Source: Anaeramoeba flamelloides (Eukaryota; Metamonada; Anaeramoebidae). Taken from it: a stretch of 64,000 nt of DNA. The DNA lies in the NCBI GenBank assembly GCA_027625915.1, contig JANTQA010000023.1, positions 22,010,001-22,074,000 of the forward strand, written 5' to 3'. A model generated the notes under the pieces. It ran no database searches and was not told where the DNA came from. It was given only the letters and a program-made list of their open reading frames with translations. Each line of letters begins with the position of its first letter. The first letter of the stretch is position 1. Positions 33,600 through 43,600 of this stretch are shown here, piece after piece. The position numbers were made by a program, and so were the translations under genes.

Positions 33600-33920
33600 T
33601 TTTTTTTTTTCATTTTTTTTAATTTCAAAGATTAACTCAATAACCATCAACATAAAATCCCAAAAACTGATTAATTTTGGAACCCTTTTTCTAAGATACT
33701 TATAGCATCCATATATTTCCATGATTTGAGAAATAATTATTCAGAGTTTATTGATTATAATTATTTTAAAAATTTTGGAATTTTTTAGATCTAATCTACA
33801 TTTGAAGACAAATTTAAGTAAGATATTTGTCAATTTTAGAGTATTTAGATTGATTTGTCCACCTTTTAAAGTTATGGCGAAATGTAGATTTGTTTCTAAA
33901 ATTTGGTTATGTTTTCCACT
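33600..33920 (+). repeat. Dispersed repeat family F, copy 1
   Basis: Matches 53090-53400: 'caagattaactcaat' against 'aaagattaactcaat', 'ccatatatttcca.gattt', 'atctacattt..agacaaatt' and 'aagatattt.tcaa'. Non-coding. Confidence 0.6.
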
Positions 33921-33959
33921 AATATCATGATCTTTTTATATTCATTGTGGATCAACGAA

Positions 33960-34500
33960 AATTACTAAGCTCTGTGTCTGTCAAAGGTGCCCAACATTTT
34001 TTCCAAAGATCAATTATTTTATCTAATTGACCTTTGAAGAACAAATAAGAAATAAGTAGAATAATACACATCAAAGAATTGTTGATATATATCTGAAAGA
34101 AAACTAATTAATCAATAAATTTTCAAAAAAATTCAAAAACTCAAATTCTTATTTCTCGATTGAGAAAAACAAAAATATTCATATTGAACTTCGACTGGTA
34201 TTTAAATAATAAATAAGAAACATTTTTCACTTCATTTTTCATACTTTTCTTTTACAAATCAAGTCTCCAAATGAAATGTGTTGGTATTTGTGGTGCTATT
34301 TGAAAAAGGAGATGAAAATGAAGTGAAAATTTTCACATTTATTAAACAAATATCATGATCAAAGATCTAATAGAATTCCAATAGAAACCAATATGATGCC
34401 TCAACAATCATTTCCATAGTTTCAATGACCTTAGAATAACACATTTTACCAAGTTACTATTGATCTTGCAATAAAAAAAAATTTTTGCAACTGAATGACG
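33960..34500 (-). repeat. Dispersed repeat family G, copy 3, split by a family I MITE
   Basis: Reverse-complement copy of 6640-7010. The match is interrupted at 34198-34352 by a family I element, and resumes on both sides. Confidence 0.6.
34198..34352. mobile_element. MITE family I, type copy, nested in repeat G
   Basis: Inverted ends of about 45 bp: left 'ggtatttaaataataaata...ttttcacttcattttt', right the complement ('aaaatgaagtgaaaattttc...'). Because repeat G continues on both sides, this is a real insertion. 155 bp, no coding capacity. Confidence 0.6.
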
Positions 34501-35069
34501 TTTTTTGAAAAAAAAAGAAAAAAAAAAATGTGCAAAAATGTGAAAAAATGATTTCAATTTGGAAAATTTCCTAAATCAAAATTTTCTTCTAATATCTATG
34601 TAAATCCTTTAAACACATGTATTTTACCCATTACACCAGGGCCCCTTTGACTGAAAAATAGTTTATGTCACTATTCTTATTTTTACTGAGGAATTTAAAC
34701 CGTCTTGTGTTGATGTAATTTACACCCGATTACAATCTACTTTAATCTTTGATCCCCCCCCCAATAGACACTATCCCTTTAAACAGTTCATGTCCCTTGA
34801 ATTTATTTTTATGTGTTTTAATTTAGCATATTTTTTGCTTTTAACTTTTTTTCAAGTCTTTACTAAAAAAGTCGCACGTATCGGATCTTTCTTAGAAAAA
34901 ATATTACTGGCAAATTGATTTTTTAAGCTTAATTGTAAAATATCTTCAAAAATAATTATTGGTTAAATATTTCCTATTACCTAATTATATTTATTTCAAA
35001 TAAAGTTATCAAACAGTTAAAAATTAGCAAATATTTATTTTTATTTTTGAAAAATTTTTTACATAATAG

Positions 35070-35240
35070 TGTTATCCCAAATGAAAAAAGTTTTTTATAA
35101 CATGTTATAAAGGGTTGTAAAGTTGTTATAAACGTTTCAAAAATTATAAAAAGTTTTAATAAACCCCATTATAACATAAATTTTTGTTATAAACTGTGTT
35201 ATAAAATGTGTAAAATGTTATAATCCAGTTATAAGAATAG
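35070..35240 (+). mobile_element. MITE family H, copy 1 (5' part)
   Basis: Starts 'atcccaaatgaaaaaagttt' and is packed with 'ttataa' words, matching 55255-55430 in order. The right end seen in the other copy is not found here. Confidence 0.5.
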
Positions 35241-35413
35241 TTTTTAAAAAAATGTCAAGAAAAAAGAAAAAATTACAAAAAATTTTTTACCAAACCCAAT
35301 TTCAAATTTAAAATTTACTTTAAAAAAATCAATAAGCTTAGAATAAAATTATTTTTATCCTATTTAACTCTATTTTTTTGAGATAAATTTTCTAATTTGA
35401 TACTTTATTTTTA

Positions 35414-35898
35414 GGTGATCAAAATAATACGTGCCACAACAATTATAATCTGTGTTTCAAAAAATTTTCCCTACTTTATTTTCTTTGTGTTCTGAGCAAA
35501 ACTTCCTAGTTGCTGCCCAATAGTATAACAATGGCCGAACCAATTTTGAAGGTATTTCCCCTTGATATTATAAGTAAAATTCAAATCAAGGCTACAATTC
35601 GTTGAAATTTGTTTGTAATATTCTCATTTTTTGTTAAATTTTCGGATTTTTTTTTTGATAATTAAAAATTATTCTATCAAAATTTACGCTATTTTTTGAG
35701 ATAAATTTAGCAATTTGTTACTACATTTTTAGTTTTTTTTTTTATAATACAATTTTTAAGATCCCAATACTCGATTTAATTAGAGTTTATTGTCAGCTTC
35801 TTTAATTAGTTAAAGGGTAGGTCTTCTATAACAAAAAAACACGCTTTTTATTTTGAAACTACATTAAAGTTTTTATGTATGCTTTATTTGGACTACTG
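35414..35898 (-). mobile_element. MITE family M2, copy 4 (reverse)
   Basis: 485 bp, same length as copies 1 and 2, flanked by TA. Begins 'ggtgatcaaaataatacgtg' and ends 'tttatttggactactg'; internal block 'cttctataacaaaaaaacac' is the complement of the other copies. Confidence 0.7.
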
Positions 35899-36007
35899 TA
35901 AAATTTCTTTTTAAGGAAGTAAGTACATTTTACCATTTTGAAATATTTTGATTGTGTGAACTTTACTGAAAAAATATTTTTTTTGAGTGCCACCAGATAT
36001 TGATACT

Positions 36008-36222
36008 TTGTAACCAAAACACCAACCACTAGTATATTTGTGAAAAGAATCAAAAGTAATTCAGATTCGAATCTTATATTTTTGAATTTTCTGAACCTTT
36101 TTTTTGATTCAATTTTAGGTTTTATTAAATTTGATTTTGGATCTAAAGATGTTTTTATACGAACTATTGAAATTAATCAAACAATAAACCAAATAAATAT
36201 ACCCAAAAAGATGTGCATTTGA
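36008..36222 (+). other. Possible two-exon coding fragment
   Basis: A coding-like last segment (36119-36222, ends FGSKDVFIRTIEINQTINQ...KKMCI, TGA) follows a good acceptor (TTTTAG). A 63-bp intron with GTAATT donor at 36056 would join it in phase to a short upstream open stretch (PTTSIFVKRIK). No ATG is seen upstream, so the start is missing; it may be a relic beside the MITE at 35414. Confidence 0.25.
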
Positions 36223-37794
36223 AACAAATATTTTCTTTTAGAAGATCAAACACAAAAGTTCACCATTCCAAATAAATTTGGTTAAATCAAGAATGAAAAA
36301 AAAAAATCCATAAAAGCCTATTTTCGAAGATTGGTTTTCTTTGTCTTCTTAGCTATAGAATGAATATAAACTACTATTTTTTACCTTGAATTCCCCCACC
36401 CCCCCATTATCATTTATTATTATTTTACCAAACCTTTTATGACAAATTTGCCTACAAAATTCTTTTTTATAATATTTTTATCAAACTAAGCCAAAACAAA
36501 GAATACTATTTCAAAAATTAAAATAAGTGAGGTTGAATTCTAGTAATCAAAAAACAGTTACAAAAGATTCAAATCAAAATAATTGAAAAAATTCAAGAAA
36601 AAATTTCAATCGGATTCTTAATTATTTTAATTTCTGTTTTTTAATGAAAAATAAATAATTATAAAATCAAATAAATTTGTCCAATAAACCCTGATTCTCA
36701 AGAAGAATTTAAAAAATCTCCTATTTTCTGAACCAAAACTAGAATTAGATGAATTAAATGAAAATAGGATTTTTAGATTCATTTTTGAAATTCTTTCGAA
36801 ATAAACAGTTTTTTGTTTATCAAAAATTTTAAAAATAAAATTATTTTCATAAAGAATTAAAAATAAAACCAAACAAAGAATAAGTAATTGTGTAAAATGT
36901 TATAGATAAGATCAAGTAATAAATGATTTTTATTTATTTTTTTTTGATCAATTTTTTCATTTTTTTGATTTGCTTTTTTTTATTGATATGAAAATATCTT
37001 CCACTGGGATATATTCCACTCTAGTATTTATTCAAATACTAATGTATTTGACTAAAGAAATGATTTGAAGAATTCAGTTTCATATGTCCCTACAACCCAA
37101 AAAAACACTAAAAATAGAAAACTGATCAAATACTTTCCATTAAAACAATTACAAAAACTAAATGATAAAATAAAAATAAAAAAAGTTTCAATTTAACTTT
37201 TTCTTGAAAACATGTTTTGCCAAAATCATTGAATTCACACTTGAAATTGTGTATATTTTTAGATACACTCTCTTGTTTTAACTCATTTACAAAAACAAAT
37301 TCAAAATTATGGGGAATTTTCTTTTCACAAAAGGCACTAATTTGGTCTTCAAATGTTTTTTTTAGTTTTAAATAGTAAAATTAAAAAAAAGTTAAACTAA
37401 AAAGAAAAACTTTCTGGAAAACCATTCTAATTTAATACATTAACTTATTCTTTGATTTCAAGCTTTTCTCAACCCCAATTTTTTAAAAAAAAATAAAAAA
37501 GTGCACATTAATTTCAAAAAATATTTTCGATATTCAAAAGTTGAGAGTCTTTTTAATTCTAAAAAAAATTATCACAGTGGTTAATGGAATTAAGTTATGA
37601 ACTTAATTTTGAAAAATATTAATCAGAAAAAAATAGTGCTTAATTTTATTAAGGACATATATTCCACCCTCATATTTATGATAATATTAATATATTTAGT
37701 TAAAGAAATGATTTAAAGAATTCAGTTTAACATAAATGGTGGCACTCAAAAAATGAAAAATGTACTTACCCCCTTAAATATCAGAACTTTAAGA
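36223..37794. other. No gene seen
   Basis: AT-rich; short C-run near 36400. Minus-strand open stretch at 36627-36872 is of low protein quality. Confidence 0.5.
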
Positions 37795-37940
37795 AACCAA
37801 TACCATATTTACTCATTGACTTATTGTCAGTTTATTGGATTGGTTAAAGTATAGGTCTTCTATAACAAAAAAACACACTTTTTATTTTGAAACACAACTT
37901 ATGAATTTTTGAAAGCTTTATTTGGTCAATAGCAAAGAAA
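37795..37940 (-). repeat. MITE family M2, partial copy
   Basis: Contains 'aggtcttctataacaaaaaa' and 'acactttttattttgaaaca', the reverse-strand end of family M2. The remainder is not recognisable. Confidence 0.45.
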
Positions 37941-38229
37941 AGATCCAAAAAAACATTGAAATTTTTTGAAAAATAATCAAATACAATAACACAGATTGTT
38001 TAACAAATTAAAAAGAAAAATCAATATCATTTTTTAAAAAAAAAACAATTATTTCTTGATTAAAAAGTGAAAAAAGACTATTCGTCTTGGAGGATTTCAA
38101 AATGAGAATAAAATTAAATTGCAAATCAGGTATTTATAAAAAAAAATACAAAAATTTTTTTAAGACGTCAAGTCAAAGAAATTTTAGACGAATGATCAAA
38201 ATCCGTCATTATTAAGAACAACAAGTAGG

Positions 38230-38934
38230 TTGGGTGTTATATTTGAAATTAATTTTTGTTATTCCGAAACAAAAGAGAGAAAAAAGACGAAATAGATATC
38301 ATTGAAAAGTTGACAATATAATTTGTCTCTGTGGGAATTTTAATCCTCGTTTTGCCAGTAATTTAACTTCTAATTTGAATATTTTGCCTGCTTCCATAAA
38401 GAGAAAAAGATACTTTGTGGAATAATTTTTTCAAGGTAACAGTCAAAAAAAACTATTAATAGGTATAATTTGATTGTTTGTAACTGATTTGAACTTTATT
38501 GTGTTGAGTTAGATCCTGATATTTAAAAATAAATAGGATTTAATACTGATAAATTCACATAGATTTTTAAAAATTTTTAGTTCATTTTCACATTTTGTAA
38601 TCCCATATCTTAATTTTTAAAAGAACTCAAGAGAAAATACCTTTTGAATCAGAACTAATTTTACAGAGTATTTTAATCTTTAAAATGATTTCAAATGCTT
38701 TCTTCCAAGATTGAGTAAAAAAAAATTTAGAAAAGGGAAAATGAAGTGAAAATTTTGAGATAATTTTTTGAATTTATCAGTATGATAGATTTGTTCAAAA
38801 ATCCTTTTGTCTAATTGGCTCGTTTTGGGTCCCCTCCCAGACTCAAAATATAGAGATTGTTTGAGGGCTAAGATTACTGTCTGTTGTACTTCGAACTCCT
38901 CATTATCATTTTTCCAGTTTTTTTGGGTAATTAA
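38230..38934 (-). pseudogene. Decayed coding region interrupted by a MITE
   Basis: Minus strand, GC clearly raised at 38810-38910. From 38934 it reads KNWKNDNEEFEVQQTVILAL, then LKQSLYFESGRGPKTSQLDK and RIFEQI before the MITE at 38549-38788. Beyond the MITE protein-like words resume (YQDLTQHNKVQISYKQ near 38500; GKIFKLEVKLLAKRGLKFPQ near 38370). The LKFPQRQ block recalls the relic at 2952. Looks like one unknown gene or element now broken in several places. A GAG|GTGAGT donor-like site lies upstream near 38985. Confidence 0.4.
38549..38788. mobile_element. MITE family I copy inside the relic
   Basis: Ends are inverted: left 'aatactgataaattcac...agttcattttc', right the complement of 'catactgataaattcaaa...cacttcattttc'. 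240 bp. Confidence 0.55.
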
Positions 38935-39339
38935 CTTTATTCAATACATCCAACTCTTTCCAAATCAAAACACAAACCACTCACCTCAATTGTTAGAGTT
39001 ATACAATTGAAAAAATTTAAAAAAGGAAAATATTAAAATGACAGTGGGTCAAACAACACCACATGTTCGGATTATAAATTCTGTGTATCTAATTAAAAGA
39101 CTACTTTTTTTTTTCTTCTTTTTCTGATACAAAAACTAGTAAAGTATACGATAGTGTTATTATTATAAAATATATTTAGGAAGTAAACTCGTCTATATAA
39201 GAAGAATGTTATAAATTTTTTTATAATTTTACAATTTTTTGATTTTTTTTCATTTTTGGAAATTTCGATTTATTTGATAATAAAAACTTTCTCAAAAAAC
39301 TGCAATATTTTTGATTTAAAAATTTTAATAGTTGATCTT

Positions 39340-39490
39340 ACTTTTTAAGAATATCATTTTGAAAAGTTCGACTTTAAGAAACCAGTTTGTAATTTGCTTA
39401 TTATTTACTGTTGATTTAGTTGATCATTTAAAGTGTAGGCTTTCAAGAAAAAAAAATCACGCTTTTTATTTTGAAGCACGAATTAATCAA
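39340..39490 (-). repeat. MITE family M2, partial copy
   Basis: 'cacgctttttattttgaagc' and 'actttaagaaaccag' are the reverse-strand end of family M2. A 132-codon open frame over this region is a chance reading through repeat sequence. Confidence 0.45.
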
Positions 39491-39527
39491 TGGAACAATT
39501 CTGTACTGATTATTTCAACAATAATAG

Positions 39528-39690
39528 CCCTTGAATTAATAATAGGAAAAATTTTCTCTTCCTTTTCAATATTTTTCTTTAATAAATGGAGTTTTCAAAG
39601 AACCGAGTTTCAGTTTGTGGCTCTCGATCTATATTCTATACGAAAAAGGAAAATGAAAATGAAGTTTTTTTTTTTTTTCCTCTTTAGAAT
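39528..39690. mobile_element. MITE family I copy, degenerate
   Basis: Left 'ttgaattaataataggaaaa', right containing 'aaggaaaatgaaaatgaag', imperfectly complementary as in the other family I copies. Confidence 0.35.
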
Positions 39691-40360
39691 GCCTAAAACT
39701 GTATTAAAAATCAATCTTTTTTTTTTTTAAAAAACAACATGCCTTCTAAAATAATTTGGAAAAATAAGAATAAACCGAAACAAAAAACTTAAATTTTAAA
39801 AATACAAGTCTAAGTCCCAACAAGTTCACCTTCCCAATTGACTTGGCAATATATATCCTATTAGGTACTACCTTAGACGCTGAAGGTATTCAATTAAAAA
39901 CAAAAAATAAGACTGAATTCACAACATCGGTTTTTTACCATAAACACTTTTTTTTTTAAAAAACTTAAACACAAGAAAATTTTTATAAGATCAAAAATTA
40001 TTAACTTTTTAATTGATTAATGAAAGAGTTGTAAAAGTATATTAGAGTTGAAATGATTTTGGGGTACTCAAATTATTATTCGTTACACAATCATGTAAAT
40101 CAAAATTTTAACCCTCTTGAACAAAAAAAATTGTGGAAAAGATCAGAATACTAAAACATTATTAATAGAAGACATAATACAGTTTTCTAAAGATTTACCT
40201 TTTGGAGTTTAGATCATCAATTATTTTGTAAAGTTGAAGAAAATTTTTGTTGCATTTATTAGTGAATTTCGATTATTTTAATTACAACAATCTTAGAAAT
40301 TACAAAACGTCAAATTTCCACAAAACCAAAACACCTTTTTGCTCTGTCTTTCTTTTTCAA

Positions 40361-40623
40361 ATGGAAAAATCAAAAGAAAAACGATCAGATCTTTGGTTAC
40401 TTTTTTTTAAAAATTTAATTGGTATGCAAAAGTAAATTTTAACAAATTTGACAATAATTAATCTCAATATCTTAAAGCAGTTCTTTTCATAAGTTTAGTT
40501 GGATAATTGTGCGAATAATGGCTCTATTATCCAGTGTGAAAAAAATAAATAAGAGTAATAATTGGAATAAAAACGATTCGAAAATTCCAAGATTTGCCAT
40601 TAAAGGCATTTGAAAAGTGCTGA
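40361..40623 (+). CDS. Candidate 30-residue protein, two exons
   Basis: ATG at 40361 opens MEKSKEKRSDLWLLFFKNLI up to a GTATGC donor (exon ends 40421). A later acceptor (CCAAG) at 40591 leads in phase to DLPLKAFEKC and TGA at 40621. It lies directly upstream of the large receptor gene on the same strand. Both pieces look protein-like and the phase fits, but so short a product makes this tentative; exon 2 may instead be internal to a longer gene. Confidence 0.3.
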
Positions 40624-40678
40624 CACAAGTAGGATATTTTTTGGAATGTATTATCCTGAATTCATTTTTTATTAAAAA

Positions 40679-43600
40679 ATGTTTTTTAGATCTTTTTTTT
40701 TTGTTACCTTTGTTTTTTTGCTTTTTGCTTCAGGTAAAAAACTTATCCACTTTTAACTTTTTTTAAAACAAAAAATCAAGAAATTTGCAAAAAATCCTCG
40801 AAAGTGATCGCTTTTCGAAATTCTTCCCCAAATAACAACTAAAACGCTCAAATCAACACTAATAACAACAGTTTTGAATCTTGTGTTGATACTTTGATTT
40901 TTTTATTCATCTCTCTAATCTAAACAGTCCCTGTACCTTTCATTACAGCTAACTCATAGCATCGGACTCTTTGTAAATTAAATTTACATGGTTAAAAATC
41001 AATATTTTGATTTACCATTAAAAATTTTTTTTTCTTTTATTAAAAAAAATATACTTTTCAAAAAAATATTTTGCCTTCTTTTGCAAAAAAATAGCTGATT
41101 GACAAAAAAAAAAAACAAACAACTCACCAATAAACAAAAAACATAAAACATATCACTGTTCACAAATAACAAAAACCAAAACTAAAAACCTCATCTTTTA
41201 ATAGTTGTAAATGGAGATTGTTTGCCAACACAGTTAATTGCGCCAAATAAGATCAGCGAAACTGATTCAAATGAAGCATATTTTTCGGCCATCGACATCT
41301 CGCCCGTGAATGGTGATGTTGTTGTTGTTTATTCGATTTACTCGCTTGACAACGACGACACAGCCATTGGCGCGTCTCTTTTCAATTCGGATGGTACGAG
41401 TATCAAAACGAAGTGGAAGGTCAACACACAGGAAAGCGATTACCAGTCTCGTTCACGAGTCTCGTATCGGCCGGACGGCAAGTTCATGGTGGTTTGGCTT
41501 GACTATTCTGGCACTGACACCGTGAAGGGAAGGATTTTTGATTCCACAGGCAACAACCCGACAAGCGAACTCACGATTTCCCAAAACTACAATACAAAGT
41601 CAATTGATCTTGTGAGCATGAGCGACAACAGGATGTTTGTTGTCTGGGTTAGAAACGATGAAAGGCCTTATGGGAGGATTGTGAATGCCGACGGCACAAT
41701 GAGTGGGAACGAATTTCGAATCCAGAACTCTGCTGCCCGTAATGATTACCGTATGTCCATCTCACAATTTAGCGACTCTGATGATCTTGTCATGAATTGG
41801 TATTACAATTCCAAATCGTATGGCTCGAGATTTACCTCTTCGGGTAGCAAGGTCACGTATTATGGCGAAATGCTTGGCACGAGCCAGGGCTACTACCCAA
41901 CGATCGTTGCCTTTTCGAATGACAATGTTGCAGCCTATGGGATGAATAGCGATGATGATTTTCGGGTTGAGGAATGGATGGGAGGAGCTGATGGGGCTTC
42001 CGTAACGATTGAAACCAATTGCTATGACGGTGTTGCGCATAAAGGAAGGGACGATGTGTCTGTCACTACATGCCTTAAAAATAACAACTATGTGAAGAGC
42101 AGAATTATGCTCTATGATAACAGCTTTATTACAGACAGTTTCAATGTATACACTTCCACTGACTGCGATTATCTTGATCTTGGTGTACATGACGTCCACT
42201 ACGCCATTACTTGGAAAAGAAATAACGACATCTATTGGACCAAGTATGAGCTAAGATACCCAAAATATGTGAGTGGGCTCGACGATTTAAGCTTGGTTGA
42301 AAATCAAGACTTTGAGTTGAATTTATCGTTTGAAGATCCACAGGGCGCTGGGCTCACCTATTCTTTGACCCTCGAGAATGGCGACGCCGCGCCCTCCTGG
42401 ATCCATCACGATTCAGCAACTAGTACCAAAATTTACGGGCCAGCACCAGATATTACAGGCTGCCAAGAAACCTTTAATTTCAAAGTTACCACAGGCAAGT
42501 CTTGCCAAATTTCTGAAACAAAGTCCTTCTCGATAACAGTTGACGATGCGGATCCAACAGTGGAACAAGTTATTCCAGACCAAAGTGTTGACGCCCTCAC
42601 GGCCGGTTGGGCCTTTGCCTTTGAGAGCGCCACCTTTGCTAATGTCGGGGATTTGTCATATTCTGCCAAATTGACGAATGGTGATCCCTTGCCCGATTGG
42701 TTGAAATTTGAAGAAAGCAACGCACGAGAATTCTCTGGGGACGTTGGGTGTGAGCAGGTTTTACAAATTCGTGTCACGGCAACAGACGGATGCTCCCAAT
42801 CAGCATCGACAGATTTCCAATTGACCGTTGTAAATAGCGCACCTATCAAAAATAAGGATTTCGTGGACCAATCAAAGGTGGTGGGGGACTCCTATGCGTA
42901 CATTTTTGATGCCGACACCTATTTAGATGATGACGGGCAAGAAACTCTAACCTATACCTCAGATCAATTAGTAGGCGGTGGCAGTTTCCCGACTTGGCTA
43001 GAGTTTACCGAGAGTGAACGCAAATGGTCTGGAAACATCGCACGAGAGCAATGCCAAGAAGATTTTGATATTGAAATTGAAATAACGGACGGATGCCACA
43101 CATTTGTCGATGGTTATGTCCTAAGTGTCACAAACCAAGCACTGTCCTACCCAGAGGCGCTAGTCAACCAGCCAACAGAGACAAATGATGCGTTTGACTA
43201 TACATTCAATGCGGGATGCTTCACTGATCCAGAACTACAGGACATAACTTATACCGCGTCCTTAAATAATGGCGATCCCTTACCCGATTGGCTGAAATTC
43301 GAAGAAACCAACGCAAGGCAATTTACAGGGACTGTTGGCGCAGCGGAATGTGATGGCAAAATCCACGTCATCAAGGTTGTTGCAAGCGATGGGTGCACGG
43401 CTAATGACATTTCAGGAACTTTTGAAATCTCAATTGCCAACGCTGCACCACAGAAGCACACCGCAATTCCAAATCAAGTCGCGACTACAAACACCCTTTT
43501 TGATTACACGATCCCAGAAGCATATTTTACGGATCCAGAGGGTGTAACTTTGGTCTATGAAGCCACACTATATGATGGCAGTGATTTACCTGACTGGTTA

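Noticed and set aside
39332-39730. 132-codon plus-strand frame
   Set aside because: Runs through a reverse M2 MITE end and a family I MITE; chance open reading in repeats.
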